Positions 10,815-21,888 of a DNA stretch of 64,000 nt are shown here, one piece after another. Position numbers and translations under genes: made by a program. The notes beneath the pieces were generated by a model that saw only the letters and a program-made list of their open reading frames with translations, did no database searches and had not been told where the DNA came from. This DNA comes from Bacteroidales bacterium (GTDB lineage: Bacteria; Bacteroidota; Bacteroidia; Bacteroidales; UBA1556): contig JAMOQI010000057.1 in the NCBI GenBank assembly GCA_027064095.1, positions 1-64,000 on the forward strand, written 5' to 3'. Position 1 is the stretch's first letter. Every line of letters begins with the position of its first letter.

Positions 10815-13800
10815 ATGAGAAACTTTATTTTCACTATAGTTATTATATTGACATTCAGTCTTTTTGCTAACTCTCAATCAGTAGATAGATTATTTCGTTT
10901 TCCAGCTATTCATGGAGATACAATTGTATTTACCTATGCAGGAGATTTATATAGTGTATTGAAAACAGGTGGTGAAGCTAGAAAATTGACATCAGGAGAT
11001 GGTTATGAAATGTTTGCAAAGTTTTCTCCCGATGGTAAAACGATAGCATTTACGGGTCAATATGATGGTAATACTGAGGTTTTTACTATTCCTTCGAAAG
11101 GTGGGTCACCAAAGAGACTAACCTATACAGCAACACTTTCACGTGATGATATTTCTGATAGGATGGGGCCAAACAATATTGTTACTGCTTGGACTCCTGA
11201 TGGTGAAAATATTGTTTATCGTTCTCGTAAACATAGTTTTAATTCATTTGTAGGTTCTTTGTTTATTGTTTCTAAGAATGGTGGAATGAGTCAGCAGCTT
11301 CCATTATCTACTGGAGGGTTTTGTTCGTATTCTTCTGATGGTAAGCAGTTAGCATTTAACAGAGTAATGCGTGAGTTTAGAACTTGGAAATATTACAAGG
11401 GAGGCATGGCTGATGATGTTTGGATTTATAATTTTGAGACAAAGGCTTTAGAAAATATTACTAATAATAATGCACAGGATATTTTCCCAATGTGGTATAA
11501 AAATCGTATCTTTTTCCTTTCTGATAGAGATAGAACTATGAATTTATTCTCTTATAATATTGAAACAAGAGAGACTCATAAGTTAACCCAATTTGAAGAT
11601 TATGATATTAAATTTCCATCTATCAACGATAATCAGATTGTTTTTGAGAATGAAGGTTTTATTTATGTTTATAATATTGATATTCAGAAATTGGAGAAAG
11701 TTAATATTACAATAAATAATGATTTTTTAGAATCAAGAAATCAGTTTGTTGATGCATCAAAATATATAAATTCTTATAGTGTATCTCCCAAGGCAAAACG
11801 TATTGCTGTTAGTGCAAGGGGCGATATTTTCACACTTCCTGTAAAAGAAGGAATCACTTACAACTTTACTAAATCATCAGGTGCTTTTGATAGAAATGTT
11901 GAATGGTCTCCTGATGGGAAATATATAGCTTTTCTTTCCGATAAGGATGGCGAGTATGATATATATATTATGCCTTCTGATGGTAGTGGTGAAATGCAAA
12001 AAATAACCTCTGATGCCAAATCATATAAATTTGAAATACAATGGTCGCCTAATAGTAAATATATTCTTTGGAGTGATAAGAATATGAATCTTAGATATGT
12101 AAATATTGAAACAAAGGAAGTTACTCAAGTAGCGCATAGTTTAACTTGGGAGATAAGAGATTATGATTGGTCTCCTGATAGCCGTTGGATATGTTATTCT
12201 GATAATGATGGCTCTGGAATAAACCAAATATATCTTTTTGATACAAAATTGAAAACTAATAAAACGGTTACTAACAAATGGTATGATTCATCAAATCCAA
12301 TATTTAGTGAAAATGGTAAATATTTATTCTTTGTATCTAATAGAGTTTTCAACCCAATTTATTCTGAGGTAGAATGGAATTATGCTTATAACAATATGAG
12401 TAAGATTTATTTTATTACTCTTCAAAATGATGAGAAAAGCCCTTTTGCTCCTAATGATGATTGTGATGCCAAAGTTGATAAAAAATCAGATGATAAAAAT
12501 AATGTTGATGTTATTATTGATTTTGAGAATATAGAAAATAGAGTAGTTGATTTACCAATTCCTGCAGGATATTATTGGAATATATCCATTCCTGATAATA
12601 GAGTTTATTATAACTATTTTACTACAGGTAAAAAATCAGCACTTAAAATGTATGATTTATCTGAGAAAAAGGAAACAAATTTAGGTGAAGGTTTCTCTTA
12701 TTCTCTTACCCCCGATTTAAAGAATATGCTTATTGCAAAAGGAAAGAAAATACAGGTAATTCCTTTGCCTTCTTCTGCTGTAAAGTTAAGTAAACCAATT
12801 GATATAAGTGGTTTAAAAGTATGGGTAAATAAACATGAAGAATGGGCTCAGATATATAAAGAAGCCTGGCGTCAGATGAGAGATTTCTTTTATGATTCAA
12901 ATATGCATGGTCTCGATTGGCAAAAGATGTATGATAAGTATGCAATTCTTGTACCTTATGTAAATAATAGAAATGATCTTAATTATTTGATTGGGGAGTT
13001 AATAGGAGAATTGAATATTGGCCATGCTTATACTGGTGGAGGAGATCGTACAATGCCAAAAAGATATAAAACCGGGTTGCTTGGTGCACAATTGTCAAAA
13101 GATGCTGAAAGTGGTTTTTATAGAATTGATAAGATTCTTAAAGGTGAAAACTTCAATTCAAAATTATTCTCTCCTTTAACGGAGGTTGGCTTAAATGTAT
13201 CAGAAGGAAATTACATTATAGCTGTTGATGGAATATCGTGTAAAGATTATGATGACTTTTATGAAATGATGTTTGATAAGGCAGGTAAAATAGTTTCTTT
13301 AAAGATTAACAGTATTGCTTCTGAACAGGGAGCTAGAACTATTTTCGTTAAACCAATAGCTGATGAGGCGTCTTTGTATTATTATAATTGGGTTCAAGGA
13401 AATATAGAAAAAGTAAACAAAGCTACTAATGGTCAGGTAGGATATATTCATGTTCCAGATATGGGGAGGGATGGTTTAAATGAGTTTGTAAAATATTTTT
13501 ATCCACAACTAAGCAAAAAAGCTCTTATCATTGATGATAGGGGAAATGGTGGAGGAAATGTTTCACCAATGTTGATTGAAAGATTGAGAAGAGAAATAAC
13601 ACGTGCAAATATTTTACGTAATGCAAGCGTGTCTACTCAAACTCCAACAAAAATGATGCGTGGCCCAATGGTATTACTAGTAAATGGTTACTCTGCCAGT
13701 GATGGAGATTTGTTCCCATATAGTTTTAGAAAGCATAATTTAGGTTTAATAATTGGAAAGCGTACATGGGGAGGAGTAGTTGGCATAAGAGGATCTTTAC

Positions 13801-14039
13801 CTTTTATTGATGGTGGAAGTTTAACAAAACCGGAATTTGCTAGTTATTCTGCTGATGGAAGCAAGTGGATTATTGAAGGCCATGGTGTAGACCCTGATAT
13901 TGTTGTTGATAATAATCCGGCAAAAGAATTTTTAGGCGAAGACCAGCAACTGAATAGAGCTATTGAAGAAGTGATGAAGTTGCTTAAAAAATATAAATCT
14001 ATACCACCACCACCTCCTTATCCTAATAAAAGTAAGTAA
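10815..14039 (+). CDS. Tricorn-like protease: TolB-type beta-propellers, PDZ, S41 peptidase
   Basis: Repeated FSPDGK/WSPDGKYIAF blades; S41 catalytic region LLVNGYSASDGDLFPYSFRK; signal peptide. Confidence 0.93.
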   Translation: MRNFIFTIVIILTFSLFANSQSVDRLFRFPAIHGDTIVFTYAGDLYSVLKTGGEARKLTSGDGYEMFAKFSPDGKTIAFTGQYDGNTEVFTIPSKGGSPKRLTYTATLSRDDISDRMGPNNIVTAWTPDGENIVYRSRKHSFNSFVGSLFIVSKNGGMSQQLPLSTGGFCSYSSDGKQLAFNRVMREFRTWKYYKGGMADDVWIYNFETKALENITNNNAQDIFPMWYKNRIFFLSDRDRTMNLFSYNIETRETHKLTQFEDYDIKFPSINDNQIVFENEGFIYVYNIDIQKLEKVNITINNDFLESRNQFVDASKYINSYSVSPKAKRIAVSARGDIFTLPVKEGITYNFTKSSGAFDRNVEWSPDGKYIAFLSDKDGEYDIYIMPSDGSGEMQKITSDAKSYKFEIQWSPNSKYILWSDKNMNLRYVNIETKEVTQVAHSLTWEIRDYDWSPDSRWICYSDNDGSGINQIYLFDTKLKTNKTVTNKWYDSSNPIFSENGKYLFFVSNRVFNPIYSEVEWNYAYNNMSKIYFITLQNDEKSPFAPNDDCDAKVDKKSDDKNNVDVIIDFENIENRVVDLPIPAGYYWNISIPDNRVYYNYFTTGKKSALKMYDLSEKKETNLGEGFSYSLTPDLKNMLIAKGKKIQVIPLPSSAVKLSKPIDISGLKVWVNKHEEWAQIYKEAWRQMRDFFYDSNMHGLDWQKMYDKYAILVPYVNNRNDLNYLIGELIGELNIGHAYTGGGDRTMPKRYKTGLLGAQLSKDAESGFYRIDKILKGENFNSKLFSPLTEVGLNVSEGNYIIAVDGISCKDYDDFYEMMFDKAGKIVSLKINSIASEQGARTIFVKPIADEASLYYYNWVQGNIEKVNKATNGQVGYIHVPDMGRDGLNEFVKYFYPQLSKKALIIDDRGNGGGNVSPMLIERLRREITRANILRNASVSTQTPTKMMRGPMVLLVNGYSASDGDLFPYSFRKHNLGLIIGKRTWGGVVGIRGSLPFIDGGSLTKPEFASYSADGSKWIIEGHGVDPDIVVDNNPAKEFLGEDQQLNRAIEEVMKLLKKYKSIPPPPPYPNKSK

Positions 14040-14064
14040 TAAGAGGCTATTTAGATTCAATAAT

Positions 14065-14760
14065 ATGGACGATTTAAAGCGCATAAGTATCAAGGAATGG
14101 GACTATGATGACCGTCCAAGAGAGAAAATGCTTATTAAGGGAAGAAAATCTCTTAGTAATGCTGAGCTTATTGCCATTATTATTGGGTCTGGAAATAGAG
14201 AAGAATCGGCAGTGGAGCTTTCAAAAAGAATTTTAAACTCTGTAGATAATGATTTAATATCTCTAGGAAAGCTTAGAATTGAAGAAATGATACGTTTTAA
14301 AGGAGTTGGGGAGGCAAAAGCTATAGGCATTGCAGCAGCAATGGAATTGGGTCGTCGTAGGAGGGAAGCTGAGGTTAAAGAAAAGAAAAAAATTACTTCT
14401 TCTAAAGATGTTTTTGAAATATTTCAGCCTAATATGACAGACTTGCCTTATGAGGAATTTTGGGTTCTTTTGTTAAATAGAGCCAATAAAATAATTGGTA
14501 AATATCAAGTGAGCAAAGGAGGTGTGTCGGGTACAATTGCCGATCCTAAGTTGATATTTAATATTGCAATTTCTAACCTTGCTTCTTCCATTATTCTTTG
14601 TCATAATCATCCAAGTGGTAACATTAAGCCTTCGAATGAAGATACTAGGCTTACAAATAAAATTAATAAGGCGTGTGATTTACTTGAATTGAAACTTCTT
14701 GACCATATTATTGTGGGAGATCAGAAATACTATAGTTATGCTGATGAAGGAATGCTTTAG
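14065..14760 (+). CDS. radC: RadC family JAB1/MPN-domain protein
   Basis: HNHPSGNIKPSNED JAMM motif; N-terminal HhH-like segment. Confidence 0.95.
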   Translation: MDDLKRISIKEWDYDDRPREKMLIKGRKSLSNAELIAIIIGSGNREESAVELSKRILNSVDNDLISLGKLRIEEMIRFKGVGEAKAIGIAAAMELGRRRREAEVKEKKKITSSKDVFEIFQPNMTDLPYEEFWVLLLNRANKIIGKYQVSKGGVSGTIADPKLIFNIAISNLASSIILCHNHPSGNIKPSNEDTRLTNKINKACDLLELKLLDHIIVGDQKYYSYADEGML

Positions 14761-14787
14761 ATTGTTACAGATTTATTTTATTGTAAG

Positions 14788-16101
14788 ATGAACAAAAAGA
14801 TATTGATATTAGTTCCTAAAAGAACAAACCGCTTGATTTTTATCTTTAACCATTTTTTTAAAGAACTTTTGGGGCTGGAGCCGGAGTTTTGTCTTGATAA
14901 TAAGAAGTTTGAAGATTATGATGGTATTAAGATACATTATGGATTTTCTGCTATTGGTGATGAGTTTTTTATTGCTGCCGAAGAGCTGCTATTCGAAAGA
15001 GGAATTAAAGACCAAGAGTTAAGCTTTGGCGAATATTATAATTTGCCTACTCTTTTCCCTACTTATAATCGAAAGTCAAAATACAATTTTGATTTGTTTT
15101 CTGCATCATTTTATCTTATAAGCCGTTACGAAGAGTATTTACCTTTTATGAAAGATAAGTATGGAAGATTTCCTGCCTCTGAAAGTATAGCTTTAAAAAA
15201 TAATTTTCTTAATAAACCCTTAATTGATATCTGGGCTAAAGATTTAGGCTACCTCCTTCTAGAGCATTTTCCCGGTATTGAAATACAAAGACCTGAATAT
15301 AAATTTATACCAACTATAGATATTGATGCAGCATTTTCCTACAAACATAAGGGGGCATTGAGGATTATGGGAGGATACCTTAAAAGTTTTATGTCTTTAG
15401 AATTTAAAGATTTATTAACAAGGACTAGGGTTTTGTTAGGAAAAGAGAAGGATCCTTTTGATACCTTTGATTATTTGTTTAATACTATTAGAAATAACAA
15501 ACTTAAAGCTATTTTCTTTATTCTATTTGCTGACTATGGTACTAATGATAAGAATATACCCACTTATAGCAAGTCTTTCCGTGAATTAGTAGCATATATT
15601 GGAGATAATGCTGAAGTTGGGATACATCCTTCTTTTACTTCAAATTCAATTCCGTCGAAACTCAAAAAAGAAATTATAACTCTTAGTAAAACAGTGCATC
15701 AAGAAATCTTGAAAAGTCGTCAGCACTTTTTAATAATTCATATGCCTTCTACATATAGAAACCTTATAATACATTCTATAACAGATGATTATAGTATGGG
15801 CTATGCTGACGAAATTGGTTTCAGAGCTTCTACTTCTATGCCTTTTTTATTTTATGATTTAGAGATGGAATATACAACTTCATTAAGAATTCATCCTTTT
15901 GCTGTTATGGAAGGGACCCTTAAAGATTACAAACAATTTAATACTGATGAAGCTATTTCTGCTTATAGAGAAATAATTGATGAAGTAAAATCTGTTGATG
16001 GAACATTCATAAGTATTTGGCATAATGAAAGCTTAAGTAATAGTAAACGTTGGGTTGGTTGGAAAGCTGTTTTTGAAAAAATGATAGAATATGCAAAATG
16101 A
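14788..16101 (+). CDS. Polysaccharide deacetylase family protein
   Basis: TIDIDAAFSYKHKG plus GIHPSFTS and WHNESLS motifs; Bacteroidota-type DUF7033-like N-terminus. Confidence 0.82.
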   Translation: MNKKILILVPKRTNRLIFIFNHFFKELLGLEPEFCLDNKKFEDYDGIKIHYGFSAIGDEFFIAAEELLFERGIKDQELSFGEYYNLPTLFPTYNRKSKYNFDLFSASFYLISRYEEYLPFMKDKYGRFPASESIALKNNFLNKPLIDIWAKDLGYLLLEHFPGIEIQRPEYKFIPTIDIDAAFSYKHKGALRIMGGYLKSFMSLEFKDLLTRTRVLLGKEKDPFDTFDYLFNTIRNNKLKAIFFILFADYGTNDKNIPTYSKSFRELVAYIGDNAEVGIHPSFTSNSIPSKLKKEIITLSKTVHQEILKSRQHFLIIHMPSTYRNLIIHSITDDYSMGYADEIGFRASTSMPFLFYDLEMEYTTSLRIHPFAVMEGTLKDYKQFNTDEAISAYREIIDEVKSVDGTFISIWHNESLSNSKRWVGWKAVFEKMIEYAK

Positions 16102-17149
16102 AAATATATTATTTTTTTTCTTAATTATTTTTTTTCTTAATTCATGTTCCATTGAAGAGAAAGCAGCATTGAAATCTCAAAAGGATATTCAAAATACAAC
16201 AGTGCTGCTCTATGCACAGCCTGAATTATATAAATATAATACAAAGGTTAATATTCCTGATGATATTCCTGATGAAGAATATGATCGTTTATATTTGCAA
16301 TCGATGGATAGTAGTGACTTTATTGCCGATATAGATATTGATGCATATTGGATTCAATTTCATAATGAGATTCAGAAAAATATTATTAATTCCGGTTTTA
16401 TATATTTATCATCTGATAGTATTACAGAATTTATTGATAAGGATAAACCTAAATTTATTTTTGATATTAAGCAAATAGAACTTGATGAGCATAGAATATT
16501 TTTTGTAGATACTATTCCTGCCCCTTATGAAGGTTTTGGATATTTTGATGAAAATTATTCAAAACGTGTTATAGCAAAAGATTTTGAAGCGATAATAGAA
16601 AATTATGAAGTAGAGATTCCTAGAAGATACTACAATGATGATGCCCCACCTCCTGAACTTAAAATTCCAAGCTATAATACATACAATCCGATTGTTAATA
16701 AGTATAGTGAAATACAAATAATAAAGCCTATAAATGCTGCTTCTATTAATTTTTGGATAGAGGTAAATTCATATCTTAAAAATCAAGTGCATAGGCGAGA
16801 ACTGATATTTATTTCAAGAAGTATGGAGGATATAGTAACTAATGATGTGAATATAACATACGATGATTTACTAAATATTCAAGCGTGGTATAGGTTTTCT
16901 AACTTAGGATATAAAATTGACTCGATAGACATAGATAAGATTTGGTTAAATTCCGGAGTATGGTCAAGAGAAGTAACCGACATTCTAAATTCTTATATGG
17001 TAAATAAAATTATCGAGGATTATATACACAACGCCTCCGATACTAAATACCGTAAACGATTTTGGATATTTAATGCTAAAACAGGGAGAATTTTACCAAC
17101 TGATAATACTCCAGAATATAAAATATTGGAGCAATATGAGGCTAATTAG
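16091..17149 (+). CDS. Hypothetical lipoprotein
   Basis: FFLNSCS lipobox; overlaps upstream CDS by 11 nt. Confidence 0.75.
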   Translation: MQNENILFFFLIIFFLNSCSIEEKAALKSQKDIQNTTVLLYAQPELYKYNTKVNIPDDIPDEEYDRLYLQSMDSSDFIADIDIDAYWIQFHNEIQKNIINSGFIYLSSDSITEFIDKDKPKFIFDIKQIELDEHRIFFVDTIPAPYEGFGYFDENYSKRVIAKDFEAIIENYEVEIPRRYYNDDAPPPELKIPSYNTYNPIVNKYSEIQIIKPINAASINFWIEVNSYLKNQVHRRELIFISRSMEDIVTNDVNITYDDLLNIQAWYRFSNLGYKIDSIDIDKIWLNSGVWSREVTDILNSYMVNKIIEDYIHNASDTKYRKRFWIFNAKTGRILPTDNTPEYKILEQYEAN

Positions 17150-18006
17150 TCTAGAATTCGTAACAAATATTCTCCATATCCACTATTGATTAGTGGTTCT
17201 GCAATTATACGAAGTTGTTTGGCAGAAATATATCCCATTCTATATGCTATCTCTTCAATACACCCAACTTTTAGACCTTGACGTTCTTCCAGGACTTGTA
17301 CAAATTGTCCCGCTTGAATAAGAGATGAGAATGTACCTGTATCAAGCCATGCCGTTCCACGACTTAGCATTGCTACCTTTAATTTGTTTTTTCTTAAGAA
17401 AATTTTGTTTATATCAGTAATTTCATACTCTCCTCTATTACTTGGTTTGAGAGTTTTAGCAATTTCTACTACTGAGTTGTCGTAAAAGTATAAACCAGGA
17501 ACAGCATAATTTGATTTTGGAAATTCAGGTTTCTCTTCAATAGAAACGACTTTCATATTATCATCAAATTCTACAACACCATATCTTTCGGGATCATTTA
17601 CATGGTATGCAAATACTACACCCCCATCAGGATCAACATTTTGTTGAAGTACACTAGCCATATTCGAACCATAGAATATATTATCTCCTAGAATAAGTGC
17701 AACTTTATCATCACCAATAAACTCTTCTCCAAGTACAAAAGCTTGAGCCAAACCATTAGGTATAATTTGTTCTTTATAAGTAAACTTACAACCAATTTGA
17801 CTGCCATCACCTAATAATTTTTGGAAACCTGGAAGGTCATAAGGTGTTGAAATTATCAATATTTCTTTAATACCAGCTAGCATTAATGTTGATAGAGGAT
17901 AGTAAATCATTGGTTTATCATAAACAGGCATGAGCTGCTTTGATACTGCTTGTGTTAAAGGTCTAAGTCTTGTTCCTGATCCTCCGGCTAATATTATTCC
18001 CTTCAT
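17146..18006 (-). CDS. rfbA: Glucose-1-phosphate thymidylyltransferase
   Basis: [54 protein letters not shown]. Confidence 0.97.
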   Translation of the reverse strand: MKGIILAGGSGTRLRPLTQAVSKQLMPVYDKPMIYYPLSTLMLAGIKEILIISTPYDLPGFQKLLGDGSQIGCKFTYKEQIIPNGLAQAFVLGEEFIGDDKVALILGDNIFYGSNMASVLQQNVDPDGGVVFAYHVNDPERYGVVEFDDNMKVVSIEEKPEFPKSNYAVPGLYFYDNSVVEIAKTLKPSNRGEYEITDINKIFLRKNKLKVAMLSRGTAWLDTGTFSSLIQAGQFVQVLEERQGLKVGCIEEIAYRMGYISAKQLRIIAEPLINSGYGEYLLRILD

Positions 18007-18025
18007 TGGTGTTAAATTTAATGTG

Positions 18026-18928
18026 TTATATTATTTTCAAAAACTCTATTTCTTTTTTTGTCAGATGTCTCCAACGTCCTCTTGGTAAGTCTTTTTTAGT
18101 AAGACCGGCAAAGACTACTCTATCTAATTTGACAACTTCGTATCCAAAGTGCTCAAAAATTCTTCTTACTATTCTATTTTTACCAGAGTGGATTTGGATT
18201 CCTATTTCTTTTTTAGAGGTGATATCTTCAACATAGCTTATTTTATCAACGATGATAAGTCCGTCTTCTAATGTAATACCATTAGATATTTCAAGCATAT
18301 CATTCTTTGTTAGAGGTTTATCAAGAAAAACATGATATACTTTTCGCACTCTGTGTTTTGGATGAGTAAGCTTTTTTGCCATATCACCATCATTGGTAAA
18401 TAGTAATAGACCAGTCGTTTTTAGGTCAAGACGACCAACGGGGTAAATACGCTCTGAACATGCATTTTTTATTAAATCCATTACGGTCTTTCTATCCTCC
18501 GGATCGTCAGTAGTTGTTACAAATCCCTTAGGTTTATTTAGTAAAATATATTGAAGTTTTTCAGCTACTAGCAATTGACCATCTAAATGTACTTTTTCTC
18601 CTTTTTTTACCTTATATCCAAGTTCAGTAACAATCTTATTGTTGACAGTTATAGCACCAGTTTCTATTAGTTTATCTGCCTCTCTTCTAGAACAAACGCC
18701 AGAGTGAGCAATATATTTATTTAGCCTTATACTCCCATCTTTATCGAATTGAAGAGTTGTATTTTTTGCTGAAGACTTTTTACTTGGTGCCGGTTTTGAT
18801 ATTTTTTCTACTCTTTTAGCTTTCAGATTATTTTTTTTACTGTATTTGGAAAAATCACCATCGTAGTGTTTCTTGCCACTTCTTGTATTTGCTGATTTTA
18901 CTTTAGATTTTCCGTTGCGTTGTGCCAT
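18026..18928 (-). CDS. Pseudouridine synthase (RluB/RsuA-type) with basic N-terminal extension
   Basis: S4 domain [46 protein letters not shown] catalytic motif. Confidence 0.95.
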   Translation of the reverse strand: MAQRNGKSKVKSANTRSGKKHYDGDFSKYSKKNNLKAKRVEKISKPAPSKKSSAKNTTLQFDKDGSIRLNKYIAHSGVCSRREADKLIETGAITVNNKIVTELGYKVKKGEKVHLDGQLLVAEKLQYILLNKPKGFVTTTDDPEDRKTVMDLIKNACSERIYPVGRLDLKTTGLLLFTNDGDMAKKLTHPKHRVRKVYHVFLDKPLTKNDMLEISNGITLEDGLIIVDKISYVEDITSKKEIGIQIHSGKNRIVRRIFEHFGYEVVKLDRVVFAGLTKKDLPRGRWRHLTKKEIEFLKII

Positions 18929-18952
18929 TACTGATATAAATTATTTAATCGG

Positions 18953-18960
18953 CAAAGATA
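18953..18960 (-). promoter_or_regulatory. Candidate -7 element TATCTTTG
   Basis: CAAAGATA on the plus strand, about 25 nt upstream of the pseudouridine synthase start. Confidence 0.4.
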
Positions 18961-18985
18961 GTCCCTATTTAGTAGTAAATTAGAT

Positions 18986-19780
18986 TTATTTCTTCTTAAA
19001 CTCTTGAATCTTATTGTCGAAGAATAATAAATATTTGCCTTTAGGTAATTTATCAATATTAATATATCTATCGTATCCACTTAATAGGAGGCTTCTATTT
19101 AAATCATAAATCTCATATTCCGTTTTTCTAGAAAGAACTATTTCATCAATAAATTTCTTATTTTGAATATAAATTGGATTTTGATTTGAAGCATTAAAAA
19201 TTAGGTCTCTAGACCTTACTTCTTCTCCTTTTATGTTAATAGATTTTACCCTATATATATTTTTCCCAGAATGTGGACGAATAGTAATTTTATAGATATT
19301 ATTAGCAACAGTATCTATTGGATCTACCTTTGCAACGGTTTTCCATTGATTCCATTTATATTGTTCTACAATAATAGGATAATCACCCGGGACACCTCTA
19401 ATATGCCATTTTAACTCGTCATTTTTAGTATATACAGGTTTGGCAATTCTAAATTTTACCGGAGGCATCAAAGCTTCTGGATTTACAATTACAGGAGCAA
19501 AATTACTTTCATATATTACTATAATACTTACTCTATCTCCTTCATCAAAGTTATATGATCCTAAATCTACTTCTATTCCATTGGTTTTTAAGTCTTCGGA
19601 TATGGTGTCCTTATTAACTATCAGTTTCTGTATGCTAAAAGAATCTGCAACTGATGGGTTGTAAACGTAAATATTTGTACCATAATACATTCCGCTAATA
19701 CTTATAGTGTCAACCTGTGAGAATAATGTATTTGTGAATACAATAAATATAAATATCAGAATACGTTGAATCATTATCAA
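18986..19780 (-). CDS. Hypothetical secreted protein
   Basis: Signal peptide; no recognised family. Confidence 0.7.
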   Translation of the reverse strand: MIMIQRILIFIFIVFTNTLFSQVDTISISGMYYGTNIYVYNPSVADSFSIQKLIVNKDTISEDLKTNGIEVDLGSYNFDEGDRVSIIVIYESNFAPVIVNPEALMPPVKFRIAKPVYTKNDELKWHIRGVPGDYPIIVEQYKWNQWKTVAKVDPIDTVANNIYKITIRPHSGKNIYRVKSINIKGEEVRSRDLIFNASNQNPIYIQNKKFIDEIVLSRKTEYEIYDLNRSLLLSGYDRYINIDKLPKGKYLLFFDNKIQEFKKK

Positions 19781-19912
19781 AAGTTAGTAGCCTTAAATCA
19801 ATAAGACATATTCGGTCATTTGATACGTAAAACTTCTAATGTGGTTACACCGGAGTATTTGACAGAAGAATTATGCTATTGGTTTTTATAACTATTTTAT
19901 ATATAAAAACAA

Positions 19913-21874
19913 TTAGTTCTTAATAATTTTTCTGACAATAGTTTCTTTGGTGGTATTAATTCTAATAATATATACTCCACCCTCATAAGTAGTTAAATCT
20001 AACGAATAATTTTTGGAATTTATTCCTTTAATAGAATTTATAATTCTACCATTAATATCCATTATCTCAATAGCATAAATTGGTTCCTTGCTTTGAATAG
20101 CAGAAATGCTTTTAGTTGGATTTGGCATAATCTTCAATGTGTTTCTGCTTTCTGGTAAGTTGATGCTTATATTTGTAGAAATATTTGATATTGCAATCAG
20201 GTGAATATCTGGATCAAACTCAACAGTGTCGATATAAGAATTAACATGCACATTAAAATTTTGTCCACTGAATGTATTGTTTAACACTACAATAGTATCA
20301 ATATTATTTCCTTTTAGACGAATTGGTACTGGCATTTCAAAAAAACTTACTGATGAGTGAGTTGTGGTTTGGTCAAGAATAATGTTTATACTGTCTTTTG
20401 CAGATTGGTATGTGGTAACAGTATAAATAGGAAAGCCTTGCCCATAGTACCAATCATCGAAAAATTCAGTTAGATTAAGACCGCTAGCTGCTTCCAGATG
20501 AGATTTTAAATCGGAAGTATGAGCATATCCGAAGCTTAGATTAGGATCGAGTAGATAGTTGTGAATACCTGCAAAAAATGCAGAATCACCACATACCCAT
20601 CTTAGCATATGCAATACATAGGCTCCTTTACTATATGATAATCTACTGTTGAAAATTCTATTAACACTTGTAGTATCATCACAATATACCGAACCGTCTG
20701 GTTCTTGCATAACATGGCTACTTGTTTGGTTTTTCCATGTTTCCCACCATGGTGTATTTGGCATGTGTTCATATGTAAGCCCTGTTAAATAGGTTGCAAA
20801 ACCTTCATTTAGCCATATGTCGTGCCAGCTTCCACATGTAACCATATCGCCAAACCACTGGTGAGCAAGTTCGTGAGCCATAAGACTATGGCTAAAACCA
20901 CCCATAAAACTCATGGTTTGATGTTCCATACCGCCACCCCAGCCAAATTGGGCATGTCCGTATTTTTCGTTAGTGTATGGATAGTCAATAAATAAATTGC
21001 TATATAATTGAATACTAGCAATAACATTTGGAGTCTGAGTGACGACGGTAGCTGAATCTTCAGGGAAAATGTAATTAAGAACTTCTACGGTTCCTGAGTT
21101 AATATTTGCAAAGTCTGAGTACGTAGCATAGTTGGTTACAGCTATAGCTACCAAATATGTTGCTATTGGATAACGATGTTTCCAGTGAAACAACTTCCCA
21201 TTTCCTTCATTTATCTCTGAAACAAGAACTCCATTAGAAGCGACTCTTTGTCCGGTTGTGGTATGCACATATACGTCTAACGAATCTATTTTGTCACTTA
21301 GGTCGTTTTTGTTGGGCCACCATTCTCTTGCTCCATAAGGTTCAGAGAGTGTCCATATTATTGGTGAATTGGCATGTGTGCTTTGGATAAAAGCTCCAAA
21401 GCCACTTCCTATACCCGGTGTTCCATGATAGTATATTTCCAATGAATCTAATGTTTGATTTGCCAATGTTGAATTTAGATAGATATTTAATAAATACGAT
21501 CCACTATCGGCAAAGGTTAAATTTTGCTTATGAAAAATAACACTATCTACAGTCATTGTATTATCTAACTCAAAAGTAATCTCATTTACGTTGGGCTCTG
21601 TAGTTTGAAATAATGTAAATACTGAACCGCTAATAAAATTCACAGATGGGTCGATAGTCCAATTCATTCGATGGTATTTAATATCGATATTCTGACCTGC
21701 AAATGATGAATTAGTTCCGGCTTTAGCAAAAAATTGCTGTTTTGTGTGAGAACATGTGCTTATCGCAGTTTGGTTTATAATTTCAGTATTTAGGTCTTGA
21801 TTTTGATATTGGGCTTTTAATGTAAATTGCAAAAAGCTTAATATAATGACTAATACAATCTTGTTGATATTCAT
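19913..21874 (-). CDS. M1 family metallopeptidase with T9SS sorting domain
   Basis: HELAHQWFGD zinc site, WLNEGFATYL, GGGMEHQ; C-terminal GGVYIIRINTTKETIVRKIIKN. Confidence 0.95.
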   Translation of the reverse strand: MNINKIVLVIILSFLQFTLKAQYQNQDLNTEIINQTAISTCSHTKQQFFAKAGTNSSFAGQNIDIKYHRMNWTIDPSVNFISGSVFTLFQTTEPNVNEITFELDNTMTVDSVIFHKQNLTFADSGSYLLNIYLNSTLANQTLDSLEIYYHGTPGIGSGFGAFIQSTHANSPIIWTLSEPYGAREWWPNKNDLSDKIDSLDVYVHTTTGQRVASNGVLVSEINEGNGKLFHWKHRYPIATYLVAIAVTNYATYSDFANINSGTVEVLNYIFPEDSATVVTQTPNVIASIQLYSNLFIDYPYTNEKYGHAQFGWGGGMEHQTMSFMGGFSHSLMAHELAHQWFGDMVTCGSWHDIWLNEGFATYLTGLTYEHMPNTPWWETWKNQTSSHVMQEPDGSVYCDDTTSVNRIFNSRLSYSKGAYVLHMLRWVCGDSAFFAGIHNYLLDPNLSFGYAHTSDLKSHLEAASGLNLTEFFDDWYYGQGFPIYTVTTYQSAKDSINIILDQTTTHSSVSFFEMPVPIRLKGNNIDTIVVLNNTFSGQNFNVHVNSYIDTVEFDPDIHLIAISNISTNISINLPESRNTLKIMPNPTKSISAIQSKEPIYAIEIMDINGRIINSIKGINSKNYSLDLTTYEGGVYIIRINTTKETIVRKIIKN

Positions 21875-21888
21875 AAAATTTATTTTTA

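Noticed and set aside
17146-18006. dTDP-rhamnose operon
   Set aside because: Only rfbA is present; no rfbB/C/D neighbours, so no operon claim is made.
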